Source: Sclerotinia nivalis
Lineage: Eukaryota > Ascomycota > Leotiomycetes > Helotiales > Sclerotiniaceae
Direction of reading: 5' to 3'
Length of the DNA stretch: 64,000 nt
Assembly: GCA_029531795.1 (NCBI GenBank)
Contig: JAPEIS010000003.1
Coordinates: 744,001-808,000, forward strand
Position numbers and translations under genes: made by a program. Shown piece after piece: positions 55,301 through 64,000 of the stretch. The notes below the pieces were generated by a model. It was not told where the DNA came from and searched no databases. It saw only the letters and a program-made list of their open reading frames with translations. Position 1 is the first letter of the stretch. The number at the start of each line of letters is the position of its first letter.

Positions 55301-56219
55301 CACCTGGGGTTGTTGTTGACCGAACTGCAGAGCCGGGGGAAGGTGAACGACCGGAACTTGTGAATAACGGTTCAGCTACTGTTTCCTGTGACATTTGATG
55401 GATCCGTTGGGCTTCTGTTCCCATGGCACTCAAGCTGCTCTTTCGCGCTGGATATTTGGTAGTTGGAGCTCCATTAGTTGCACCTTGGGAAGCAGACGGA
55501 GCACGCATGTGTAATGGGGCTGGTACTGCAGATGGCGAAAAATCCTTGGAAGTTTCGTAATCGCTGAGGGTATTGACTGAGCCAGCTGACAGAATCGACG
55601 ATTCATTAGTATTTGTGCGAGCCGGTAGGGACATGGGATCATTATTATATGAAGCTTCCGGTGGCGCGGGATTGGCAGACATCAAGGGTTTTCGTAATGA
55701 TGTAGGAGAAGGCTGTTGTGTGGATATATGCAGAGACGGAGGGCCACTTGGGTCGCGAGTATGCCTTATACCTCCAACGCCCATTTGAGAAAATCGTGTT
55801 GCCGGCACATTCGCGGAGCCGGCGGAGTGAGGTGGGGAGGAGGGTTTTGCAGGTTCTTGTCGAATAGTTGAATTCGAAAAGTGCCTCGTCTCATCATCCG
55901 CTTCGAAGGAATTCCGTCTACGCAATGCGCTGCCTGCAGAAGCTGACGGGAGATTGCCATAACTCTTCTGACCCCGTTCCTGGGACATTTCCCTCGTACT
56001 AGCAAGTCCCTGACCTTGTTGACGTAGACCTGTAGGTTTTGAGACCGGTGCAGGTGCCGGCTCAGGCTCATTTCCATACGCATCATAAGGATCATATTCA
56101 TCATCGTCTCCCCAGTCATCACCTCCATAATCTATCTTCTTTGCCTCTGCCCATTTCTTTGTCTTTTGTCGATTCACGTTCGCTCGATAAGATATGGGAG
56201 TACTTGAACCTGCAGACAT
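52347..56219 (-). CDS. Very large disordered fungal protein with acidic N-terminal motif, 1290 aa
   Basis: A single open frame from ATG 56219 to 52347. The N-terminus has a basic stretch (RANVNRQKTKKWAEAKKIDY) followed by an acidic-aromatic motif (GGDDWGDDDEYDPYDAYG) that looks conserved. A long Ser/Pro/Thr/Glu-rich disordered region follows. A more ordered segment comes at about residues 1120-1170 (LTFKEILGMKDVHERVYAFD, then MDSGIHDWIFALKAEQPEH). The C-terminus is Gly/Lys-rich (HHAGMFGGKAGKAGFQAGKG) and may bind membranes or nucleic acid. No named domain is recognised. It is probably a Pezizomycotina-specific cytoplasmic adaptor; function is unknown. The sequence upstream of the ATG contains ATATATCAACAG, so a 5' UTR intron is possible. 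Confidence 0.82.
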   Translation of the reverse strand: MSAGSSTPISYRANVNRQKTKKWAEAKKIDYGGDDWGDDDEYDPYDAYGNEPEPAPAPVSKPTGLRQQGQGLASTREMSQERGQKSYGNLPSASAGSALRRRNSFEADDETRHFSNSTIRQEPAKPSSPPHSAGSANVPATRFSQMGVGGIRHTRDPSGPPSLHISTQQPSPTSLRKPLMSANPAPPEASYNNDPMSLPARTNTNESSILSAGSVNTLSDYETSKDFSPSAVPAPLHMRAPSASQGATNGAPTTKYPARKSSLSAMGTEAQRIHQMSQETVAEPLFTSSGRSPSPGSAVRSTTTPGASNTKPLPFIRPADIYRRVEERKQERERSSLDSARPSLDSIGMERSSDRSRSPSQAGTRERSSSDSLGPGNRGKSSFGDEGSESGRRLTPILEPVNERKSEYGFEGFNANEIHSSDRDILNPLPGSKTTRPTLPDLHRISGFGSDLFSQSKVDSDPAPPAELSAEEPKQMSKEYSKPPDDTSLRSHPSFGFKSVVNQAFDSTSDNLVSPIPVFKTGSEVRRSDSESTGTTEISPIMSHGPSTAVSDNRSREMSTPAIKELVEPTSPHPQNVTHEYDDQIVPPNFIPGHRRDISTPSPGNSPARTPDLGTASKRISMGEQAWISSASPTTEDETRNAEPEPTRPTIDREESFRPQLPGGWQSYTTTATTSTYQPESARSQSPQILNDPVQYLAAEDLTPTTAKHSLPESSIDAARVTPGVKSDAMPTPDASGNVHSAMTPHPELIPALERASPEAQLRPDYAAQSIPTESPPTPASKDPRDESDEAALESLPRPSIALQQSTAEAIDTSEPLLPPSRPQVLPTLSTDTGPFDEQSDKLRKEIVKRLSNLPLESEQSHENLHERLDASNVDHPRESAYLTDVYDDYWNDTGDEEHSSPIATTSPDKPQTEQTIPIDMPEIRPLSSHRMSRQQTRPPLPTRFSWEMSMESIHQANLDMPEPPRSHVELPIENVDAPHEGLKQVDPEPYMEKEVFEGPSHGDYHFERDVALATGAAILEDGAAAATLRTSYLESPPTVNVSLAQEKQQPQFASYPVTQTPENEQPAHGSTLDVSTDPLGSNPHSPASIPSPFSARESSPSRRGSATSPRTSNLGKILTFKEILGMKDVHERVYAFDETRERFAAMDSGIHDWIFALKAEQPEHADVNESYGGFTSSVPTGSTRRNTRSASVAMQSPYYQQYLNASAPPQSSTPVSRPGQTGTSNNQQGFSPAHAKITTQQVQAKGKEFLHHAGMFGGKAGKAGFQAGKGLLAKGKNRLRAAGSSDKVD

Positions 56220-57793
56220 CGGAGTCCTGTTGATATATTGTTTAGCAAGGTTGTATGTTTTCTGCGAGAATTGCGAAATGGGTCAAAGAAGCTTACAATA
56301 AAGATCCGTTCTTGTCCGAGGTAGTAATAAAAGGCCTTGCCATGATGCGACAACAAACATTAATTCCTCGCGATCCACGAGAGCATCATATTTTTGACCA
56401 TGAAATATGATAGAAAGGCTTCAAATTATTAACACGGAATGAAGTTGCGGAAATACAAAAATGAAAGTTTTGTTTGTTTTGAAAGAGTAGAGTAGGATGA
56501 TGGGATTGGGATTGGGATTGGGATTGAGATTGAGATTGAGAATGAGATTGAGATTATGAGTATTAAGGTAAGGTCAAGGTAGTGAGTGGATCGGATACGA
56601 CTTTTGATTATCGGAAATCTTCAGATGAATGCTGTGGCTGCGTGATTGCCCCGTTTCTTGGAATGGGGTAAGGGGTCCTTGATGAGGTAATAATAAGAGA
56701 TACGGAGAGTACAAGGAAGGTTAATATGGCGAAAGGATGAAGATTTGAAACTATGAAACTATGAAACCGAGACAAGAAATTGATATACATATGAGTAAAG
56801 TCTTTAAGTGAATCTCGACCCTTTTCGAAATGAAGAGTAGTTGTGCTACCTAGTAATGTTTCAAGTGAAGATAAAAGGTTGTTCTATCAAAATGATATGC
56901 GTAATGAATGATGAATGCACGCCTTTGATCTTCACTTGAGAGCCAAATGAATATATATTTCTACCCTTGCACAACATACCTCAGGATTAAGTTTTGCTCC
57001 TAGTGCCAATTCAGTTGAAGACGTACAAATTATACCAATGTGAATCATGGATATTCTTCTCTCCACGAATCAGACCAAGGTATTTATTTCATTTATATTA
57101 TATCACTGATGAATTCTTTACCCACATATAATCGTTGAATTGGAACTCAGCCACAACCTTGAAAGGATTCTGCACCAGTAGTAACGAATTATGTGAAGGT
57201 ATTAATTTCATTACCGAAAGCTTCTCCTAAAATAAACTCACGGAACAGATTAATTAATCAAACACAGCCAACATTCTTTTGGCCTTAGGCTATCGCCGTC
57301 CAAGGCTGGAATAGTGCATGGTGCAGGTGCAGGTGTTTGCAGGGTGCTTTGCAGGTGTCATTCCCAAGCATCTTCAAACACCAAGAACTCCAACACGAAA
57401 TACCAGCTGTCCTATTAATGTAATTCATCATTTACATCAACTCGCATTCAATACACTTCGATTTCGATTTCAACTCTGATTTTCTAATCTTAATAAAGAG
57501 ATCGCAACAACTTAACTTCTCTTACAGTCCTTGACAAAACTATACCATTGTTCTCTGTATTCGATATTCAACACCCTGTATAAAACCCTAGAATTAATTA
57601 AATTAAGTTGCGCCTCGAGGTCTACACAGCAATCCGAGCAGCCAGCATCAACTAAAGAAACCCATATTCTCAACCGCCTCGAAACCCACGAAACATATAG
57701 GGAATAATTCGCGCTTAACCCACCAATACATCTGTACAACTTCATAAACTATTGCGAAAAAATAATAGACATATATCCATATAAACCGCCGCG
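56220..57793. other. Divergent promoter region, 1.6 kb
   Basis: Lies between the disordered-protein gene (-) and SED5 (+). Contains GGGATT/GAGATT hexamer repeats at about 56495-56555 and AT-rich DNA. The sequence just before 57794 is a leader. No gene seen. Confidence 0.5.
56495..56555. repeat. GGGATT / GAGATT hexamer repeat
   Basis: Four GGGATT units grading into GAGATT units. The G-rich strand is plus and has four G3 tracts spaced by three bases, enough for one G-quadruplex. Confidence 0.85.
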
Positions 57794-58908
57794 ATGGCCG
57801 TCGCATCGATACAGGACCGAACAAACGAGTTCCGATCCGTCCTAACACAAGTACAAAAGAGACAAGCATCATCAAAAGTGGGAGCTCAGAGACAATCACT
57901 TCTTTCCGATTCACAAAAGGCCGCAGCAAATGGAGATGCGAATCCACATGGAAAGCCCAGGAGATCGGAGTTTGCGAGGAAGGCGGCTGAGATTGGAAGA
58001 GGAATAACGGGGACGATGGAGAAGTTACAAAAGTTGGCGGAATGTAAGATGAGATTCTCAACTCTTGGAGGATGATGGATTTATGATGAAGAATACGATA
58101 CTGATTCTATAAATAGTGGCCAAACGAAAGACCCTTTTCGATGACCGACCTGTTGAAATCAACGAACTCACATTCATAATAAAACAAGATCTCTCCTCTC
58201 TAAACCAACAAATCTCCGGTCTCCAAAGCCTTACGCGCGCCCAACATCCCAAAGCCGATCAAGAAGGCGAACACAACAAGAATGTTGTCTTTATGCTCCA
58301 AGGAAAACTCACAGACGTATCCGCCAATTTCAAAGATGTCCTCGAAGTCCGCACCAAAAATATTCAAGCCTCGCGATCTCGAACGGAGAATTTCGTTTCT
58401 TCAGTATCTTCCCATGTGCAACCTAATATTTCACAATCCGCAAGTCCGCTATATAGTACACCCACGAGAGGAAGTCCAGGGCCTGGTCAGGATTTGTTAA
58501 GTTTGAATCCGGTGGGAGATCAACAGTTATTGATGATGGAAGAGGCGCAACCGCAAAATGAATATATTCATCAGAGAGGAGAAGCTATAGAAGCAATCGA
58601 GAGGACGATTAGTGAATTAGGAGGAATTTTCGGACAGTTGGCTACTATGGTTTCAGAACAGAGTGAAATGATTCAAAGAATCGATGCGAATACGGAAGAT
58701 GTGGTGGATAATGTTCAAGGGGCTCAAAGAGAGTTACTGAAATACTGGTCGAGGGTATCTAGTAATCGCTGGTTGGTTACTAAGATGTTTGGTGTTCTTA
58801 TGATTTTCTTTTTGTAAGTTTTTCTCCCCTTTTTCGGTACCTTGAGATGTGTGAGAAACAGGCTGCTAACATATGAAACACAGACTTTGGGTTCTGATAG
58901 CGGCTTAG
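57794..58908 (+). CDS. SED5: Syntaxin-5/Sed5-type Golgi t-SNARE
   Basis: Exons are 57794..58043, 58117..58813 and 58884..58908, giving 323 aa. Introns: 58044..58116 (GTAAGA, ACTGATT branch, ATAG) and 58814..58883 (GTAAGT, GCTAAC branch, CACAG). The start MAVASIQDRTNEF matches the Sed5 N-terminal peptide that binds Sly1. Then come KRRSEF-like basic residues, an Habc bundle (LAKRKTLFDDRPVEINELTF, IIKQDLSSLNQQISGLQ) and a Qa-SNARE motif (RGEAIEAIERTISELGGIFG then QLATMVSEQSEMIQRIDAN). The central zero-layer Gln lies in SEQSEMIQ. A single C-terminal anchor (WLVTKMFGVLMIFFL-LWVLIAA) is completed by the tiny last exon. It mediates ER-Golgi and intra-Golgi fusion. Gene intact. Confidence 0.93.
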
Positions 58909-59451
58909 GGTTGATATTGTTATACATATATGACCTAACGCGATGCTGCATGCATGGAGATGGAGCACTTGTATTTTTATTTTTGTTGTAGATGAGATAT
59001 ACCTTTTAATGAAAGCGTCACGAAACGGCGTAAATATTCCCAGTAGACCGATCTTCTTTAGACGTGTCTAGTCTAAGTTATACACTTGTTAATTTCCCAC
59101 CATACACCCACGCATCCTGTTCTTGAGTGAGTTAGACTAGAAATTCTAACAATTGCTGAGCTGAACTCAGTCTGTGAGTTGTGATGTTCAAATATATGGG
59201 AAATCTGCTCAACTAATCTTCACAATTCAAAGGGCAAAAATCCCAATCCTTCTCTACAAGCTTCACCAATTCTTCGTACTCGAAATTCGTAAGATCTTAC
59301 CTCTTTATATCCCCACATATAAATACAACCCACTCCACTCATCCCATCCACCAAAAGCCCCTCCACTCCATCCCTCCAAACACATAGCAAAAACAGCAAC
59401 AAATAAAAATAAATATATAAAATAAGTCAAGGTTCACCTCAACTCGCAGAA
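58909..59451. other. Intergenic region upstream of tRNA-Phe
   Basis: No gene. The A-rich stretch at 59396-59427 reads as T runs on the minus strand and can serve as the Pol III terminator of the tRNA gene. Confidence 0.5.
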
Positions 59452-59568
59452 TGCGGCTTCTGTGGATCGAACACAGTGCCTCCAGATAGACAGGATGCGA
59501 ATTTTTCGCAAGCTGTAATAACAGAAGTGGACTTCAGTCTGGCGCTCTCCCAAGTGAGCTAAAGCCGC
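59452..59568 (-). tRNA. tRNA-Phe (GAA) with a 44-nt intron
   Basis: On the minus strand the acceptor arm GCGGCTT pairs with AAGCCGC, followed by discriminator A. The D arm is GCTC-ACTTGGGA-GAGC. The anticodon stem CCAGA/TCTGG encloses loop CT-GAA-G, then the intron, then A. The T arm is CTGTG-TTCGATC-CACAG. The intron is 59488..59531 (44 nt), placed after position 37, the standard site for eukaryotic nuclear tRNA introns. Mature length is 73 nt. All stems pair, so the gene should be functional. Confidence 0.95.
59488..59531 (-). other. tRNA-Phe intron
   Basis: 44 bases inserted one base 3' of the GAA anticodon, between G37 and A38. Confidence 0.9.
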
Positions 59569-60635
59569 TTGGGGGTTTGTGTTGTTTGTTGGATTTTTGG
59601 AATTAATGTTGTACTAAGTTAGTTGGACTGGGATTTGAATGGTGAGGGTTTTTGAGTGGTGGAGGGGTGGATTGATGGGTTGTGGTGTGTACGGAGTAGA
59701 ACTAGAATAAGAATAATTGAGGATGAAGGCTGATTGGTGGGTTTGTGGATTAATAAGGAGGGATGTTATTACGAATGCTATTACTCCGTAGACGCAAATA
59801 CAGCTTAATATCATAAGCTCATCGACCTCTATCAATATTGATTGCTACTTCTGATCAATTCTGCCTGTATTTTTTAGTGAAATGCAATGAGGAGATTAAT
59901 TGGTAGATGTTCAACTTGATGTGGAACAATGTGATAACTCAATCATAATTCATCATTCCCGTAGTGCAGTAGAAGTTATCGAGAGCAAACTATTCCCCGC
60001 AATTATTCAACCTCCAGCGTCTTCGCAATGGTGCTGATTCTTCCCTTCGCAAGCGCTTAACATGTTATAGCACACCACTTTTATGGGAACTTAGAGAGGT
60101 TTGTTAGATGGCGAGTGTCATTGACTTTCTCGGTTTAGGCTTCTTGCAAACGGTGAGGTGGAAGTTTATACGGGTGTTTTATCCATCTCTAATGATCGTC
60201 CATTCGGATTCATTTGAAAACTAAATTGTATCCCACATCAGTTATGAGTTTTATTGTTCGTGGATGCGAAGTATGATAATAATATGCTTCAGCCCGATAT
60301 CTGGAGTGTTAATCCGGCTGTGGATAGGAGGAAGTTGAGATTATAATCATAGCACAGCACAGAAATATTTTGGCAAATGTGATATCGCATGGATAGAAAA
60401 GAATTATATGATGGAATTTATAATAATAATTGTCTTTATCCCTAAGTAGGCACATTGACTTTAAAACCGTGAGAGGAAAGAAGTGCCAGCTCTAGGAGAA
60501 AATGTCCGATGCTCTGCCATCTCATGATTTCTATCTCCTCATATCATCTGAAATATCAAAACTTTGCGTAAGATTTGAACTGCGCAAAAAAAAAAGGGAC
60601 AGAAGCTCCAATTATCCTCAGCAGAAAGGATCTTA
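59569..60635. other. Intergenic region
   Basis: No gene seen; only short unsupported ORFs. Confidence 0.45.
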
Positions 60636-61477
60636 TCAAAGCCCGACCAGTTGTATCCATTCAGCATAGCTAATCATCATATGTTCTGACCAGCGGAGTC
60701 GTCTATGTAAATTCAACTCATACTTCAATACTTTCACACCAGGAGTCCACGACTGCATCAAAATCTTGATTTCACGTCGTTCTTCCCCTGATAGATTGCG
60801 CCAGACGTATGCTTTATCTCCGTTGGGTTGAGGACATTTAAAAAAATAGCCCGCCTGCTAATTTCAACGACATTCGTATCCTTTCTTGTCTTGCTGTCAA
60901 AACACCCACTTCATTCATTACCCAGCGCCTTCTAGCATCTTCAATGACTGTCGAGATCCACATCGATTCAATGTGTGCGGCAAAAGGGTCATTATCTGTC
61001 AGATTTGCCACTCGCTTTGGGGTAGGGTTGACTAGTTCATCCAATTCAGCAGTATTAAAGTATTTGTACCCGGCAAATCCACTCCAATCTTTTAGTACAT
61101 GGTGGAGCTGTAAGCCCATGTCCCGTCGATTCTGAATGTCTTCGGACTCTGTGGATATACACCAGATCCGGGTGTTGAGTGGAGTGCTTGCGGTTCACTT
61201 GGAACAAAGTAGGTAGAATTGAGGACAGGTGAGGCCGAGAGCAACCTGAAACTTTGGCAACAGATGATCTAGAATGAGTCGGATGATATCCAGGGAGAGA
61301 TCCGTAATATGGAGGCTGGCTCCTGAATTGGCGTTAGTTCCTCTCCATCACAATATGAACATAGTTTGAATTCTTACCCTGGGAACCCTTCTTCGTTGAT
61401 ACAATTTCCGTCCCCGCAATATCCTGTTCCTTTTCGTTTTTATGATTAAAACTTTCTTTCTCCACGATTTCCGCCAT
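60636..61477 (-). pseudogene. F-box-like protein gene with stop and frameshift
   Basis: Exon 1 is 61378..61477 (MAEIVEKESFNHKNEKEQDI), intron 61323..61377 (GTAAGA, GAACTAACG branch, TTCAG), and exon 2 starts at 61322 with an F-box-like segment (LSLDIIRLILDHLLPKFQVA, LGLTCPQFYLLC). A TGA at 61195-61197 interrupts the frame. The same frame resumes with RRDMGLQLHHVLKDWSGFAG, YFNTAELDELVNP and TPKRVANLTDNDPFAAHIES to a TAA at 60838. Dropping one T from the T7 run (plus 60840-60846 as A7) restores a frame that continues as CPQPNGDKAYVWRNLSGEER to TGA 60636-60638. So at least two lesions break a gene of about 280 codons. F-box proteins select targets for SCF ubiquitin ligases; product function is unlikely here. 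Confidence 0.6.
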
Positions 61478-62101
61478 TTATTGACTCCTCTTGCAAATTT
61501 TTGCGTATGAAACTGGGAAGATCGGGCTTTTAAGTGTTGTTGAAAGTGCTTGTAATAGTTGACTATTGACTAATCTCAAAATTATTAAGGGCATTGAATT
61601 CAGCGATAGAACTTTCCGATGGATTTCCAAAAACTGTGCGTTTAAAATGAATCTACTCCTCTGGAAAAAGGTCGTATTCAAAGACATGGGAGCTTGCAAA
61701 ATTGTATGCTGTCATAAGATTAAGCGAGAGAAGTCGCGAGAAACACCTTTACTCGATCATGGGCTGTACTGGTGATGTACTGATGATAGTACAGCATACG
61801 CATGGACAATAACCAGCTAAGTAGCCTCTTCGGAAAAGTTCGAAGTCGAATGTGGATCCTGCCGGTCGAATGTTTTAATTTCTGGTTATGTGTAGGAGTA
61901 CACCGAACTATTCAAGTGATCAGCACTGGAAAAGCTATCTTCTCAAGAACTCCTACTTCAAAGTCTTATATCCTGCAAACATCGAACCTACGATTTTAAT
62001 CTAGTAGCCAACCCCAAAATTAAATAGGGGAGCCGGCAAGAAACGAGGCTTGTCATTCCGTAGGTCTGGTTCATTCAATTAGGATCACTCTTTGGTGAAG
62101 T
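61478..62101. other. Intergenic region between two divergent F-box-like remnants
   Basis: No supported gene. Confidence 0.45.
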
Positions 62102-62473
62102 ATGGAAGAGCTGAAAATCAGTACTGCTACGTGCAAAGCATCGTCACAAAGATGTCGCCTAGCAGTATGTTCTATCTTGGCTTTTAGATATTGTATTTTA
62201 AATCTAAATTCTTCAGTAGTATCCGAACGGCCAGTAGAAATACCAACAGAAGTTATCGCCAAGATTGACGAGGCGATTGGCAATTCTAGATTTCATATGG
62301 TTATCATGGGAATAACCTGTCGTCGGTTTTATTCCATGTTCAAAAGACAATTGACGGGACTAAGACTGGATAGCTATCACTGCTTGCGGGTTCTGCCAGC
62401 TCGACTGCACATTATAGGATGTTGCATTGTGGGCTGCTCACGGTGCTGCATTAGTTGTGGACAATCATTATGA
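62102..62473 (+). CDS. F-box-like fragment, 123 codons
   Basis: ATG 62102 opens a frame. Its centre (RPVEIPTEVIAKIDEAIGNS, then HMVIMGITCRRFYSMFK) resembles the short F-box of fungal proteins (LPxEVI ... GLTCRRFY). The N-terminal part (MEELKISTATCKASSQRCRL) and the Cys-rich end (IGCCIVGCSRCCISCGQSL) do not look like the family, so the gene is probably truncated or contains an unresolved intron; GTATGT at about 62165 with CTAAAT/TTCAG downstream does not restore a clean frame. It lies 625 bases from, and divergent to, another F-box remnant. Confidence 0.4.
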   Translation: MEELKISTATCKASSQRCRLAVCSILAFRYCILNLNSSVVSERPVEIPTEVIAKIDEAIGNSRFHMVIMGITCRRFYSMFKRQLTGLRLDSYHCLRVLPARLHIIGCCIVGCSRCCISCGQSL

Positions 62474-63762
62474 CATGTTTGAAGAGGTGGGAGGCGCTCC
62501 AAGGTACAGGAATTGTTACTGCATACTTGCCATTTATTTTTTTCGCTTCCCTGTCGAGGTTTTTTAAAATGTGCAAACCCATAACTTAGCCTAGGATAAT
62601 ATGATATCTCAATGAATATTGAATTTGAGAGCCTCCGGGTTGAAGGAACGCATCATCTCCGTCATTACAAATCGCGGTTTCCTTGAACTATTTATTAAGT
62701 GTCCTGCAAGCCGCCATCATAATCACGGATCTGGGGGCAGAGAGATTCCGCTTAAATTAAGCCTTCTAAGTTTCCTCGTGTGGTGACAGGTGTAGGGAGA
62801 AGTAGATGGAAGTTTGACCGTTAGTAAGGGTATTATCAAGCAGCATATATAAGGAGAGGCTTCAAAAAATGTGTCCAATTGCCCGGATTGCAGGACGGAT
62901 TAGATGTTTTAAGGTAAATAGTTGAGTATATTTTCAACTTTCCAATTCAACTAAAATACATGAATATCTTTTTTCAATTTTCCAATTCGGCTATAAATTT
63001 TTGAATATCTTTGGATCTATCAAATTATGTGATAAGTTTTATTAGATTATATGATGGGGGTTTTGTTTAATCCAAGAGTCTGGATAGCAGTTTAGTTCTT
63101 TTGATATTAGATCATTTAATCTGGATTTTTTATATTGAATTTTTCTCAATAGATAGTTCATATAGTCCAATAAAATCACATATTAACTATCCGGGTGGTT
63201 GGTTAGACGGAGTGCGGCAAGAATATTGGATATACTGATTTCAAAGTTTGGAGAGGAGTTAACGTTATTGGTATATGAATGTGGTTTTGCAGACTATCTT
63301 ACTTGGCTCTTGAAGGGTATTTCTAGATTATGCGGAAACGCCATTATTGAGTTCCCTACCTCTTCCACTATATAATTTGACATCAGTAAATGCGATACAC
63401 GTATTTTTGCGTTTGTAGATGATTGTAAAGCTCGTTCAGAGAGAGCGTCCATCAATTCACCTCTAATTTCAACATCTATCAACTTGGGAATAACCAGTAT
63501 AATAATGAACATATCTAGCCACTAGTAATAACTACTATATACATATAAAACTACAGTAGTGAGGCAGACATTCATTCAATAGTTCAATGGTCCGCATTCT
63601 TATGATGCGCCTTGTACTGGCCTTAAATAGTGCATTTAAGCCAAATTTTTGTACCTCAACTGTCACATCAACCCACAATTTTTCATACAAGAACATCTTG
63701 GGTTCTGCAAATAGCTCAACCATCAACTACTCTTTCAAACCACTCATTCGATTTTGTTAGAT
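62474..63762. other. AT-rich intergenic region
   Basis: Very AT-rich from 62870 to 63200, including an imperfect direct duplication (about 62935-63012; TTTCCAATTC ... GAATATCTTT twice). A 72-codon minus ORF (63294..63512) is unsupported. Confidence 0.45.
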
Positions 63763-64000
63763 ATGACTCGACGGAGGGAAACCAAGAAGGCACCGCCTGA
63801 TGAACAAACAATCCATGACGAAAGACTTGCCTCAATGTTGGACATGACTTTTGACCAGCAAGCGGCTTTCTTGTGGAAGATGCATGGAAATGACCTAAGA
63901 ATGGGTAATGCGAAACCTAAACCAAAAGCACGTAAGTTTCGAGTTGATTTCAACTTACCTCTGCCATACTAAAAGAAACCTCTAGAATTTCAATTACAAC
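63763..64000 (+). CDS. 5' part of a gene leaving the right edge
   Basis: ATG 63763 (MTRRRETKKAPPDEQTIHDE) opens exon 1 to 63931. A consensus donor GTAAGT (63932), branch TACTAAAAG and acceptor CCTCTAG (63985) give an intron 63932..63985. The frame continues from 63986 (phase 1) to the end of the window. The encoded N-terminus is charged, with DMTFDQQAAFLWKMHGNDLR followed by Lys/Pro-rich sequence. Family not recognised. The unspliced ORF ends at 63972, but the perfect donor makes splicing more likely. Confidence 0.5.

Noticed and set aside
1..64000. CRISPR arrays, bacterial-type operons, complete transposons or biosynthetic gene clusters
   Set aside because: No spaced repeats, no transposase or reverse transcriptase motifs, and no PKS/NRPS/terpene enzymes were seen; the repeats present are simple tandem arrays.

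Overview
The window reads as nuclear DNA of a filamentous ascomycete (Pezizomycotina). Genes are split by short introns, mostly 47-130 bp, with GTAAGT/GTATGT-like donors, CTAAC/CTAAT branch sites and CAG/TAG acceptors. A solitary 5S rRNA gene lies between protein genes, and a tRNA-Phe gene carries an intron. Intergenic DNA is AT-rich with many microsatellites. The protein set (MED8, MPDU1-like, RBM5/10-like, MoaE, SED5, GIT1-like transporter, DUF3433, large Ser/Pro-rich fungal proteins) fits a Leotiomycete such as a Botrytis/Sclerotinia relative. That placement is inference; no search was run.

Layout. 0-8 kb: a secreted GNGQ-repeat protein cut by the left edge (-), a membrane protein (+), a VIT-VWA protein interrupted by one in-frame TAG (+), and MED8 (+). 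8-16 kb: a pyrimidine tract with a doubtful mini-gene, an MPDU1-like PQ-loop protein (-), a decayed MDR dehydrogenase, 5S rRNA (+), and a spliced Ser/Thr-rich secreted protein (-). 16-20 kb: a 2OG-Fe(II) oxygenase (+), an SDR (+), and a small secreted ORF with an in-frame TGA (+). 20-26 kb: an RBM5/10-like RNA-binding protein (-), molybdopterin synthase large subunit (+), and a GIT1-like MFS transporter (-). 26-33 kb: gene relics, a large unknown protein (+), and a 200-bp ATTCCC microsatellite. 33-42.6 kb: a DUF3433 membrane protein (-), a four-helix membrane protein (-), and an aldo-keto reductase (-). 43-48.6 kb: a gene-poor block of relics, a frameshifted cysteine-rich secreted gene (+) and young minisatellites. 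48.6-56.2 kb: two very large disordered proteins in tandem (-). 57.8-59.6 kb: syntaxin SED5 (+) and tRNA-Phe (-). 60-64 kb: two F-box-like remnants and the first exon of a gene leaving the right edge.

The genes are mostly independent housekeeping functions: Mediator transcription, splicing, dolichol-sugar use, Golgi fusion and molybdenum cofactor synthesis. They are interleaved with an accessory layer of secreted or surface proteins and decayed genes. No biosynthetic cluster, CRISPR array or complete transposon was seen. The main anomaly is a set of four accessory genes broken by single stops or one-base frameshifts, while the conserved genes beside them are intact. Splice coordinates below were derived by eye from GT/AG, branch point and frame, and would need RNA-seq confirmation.
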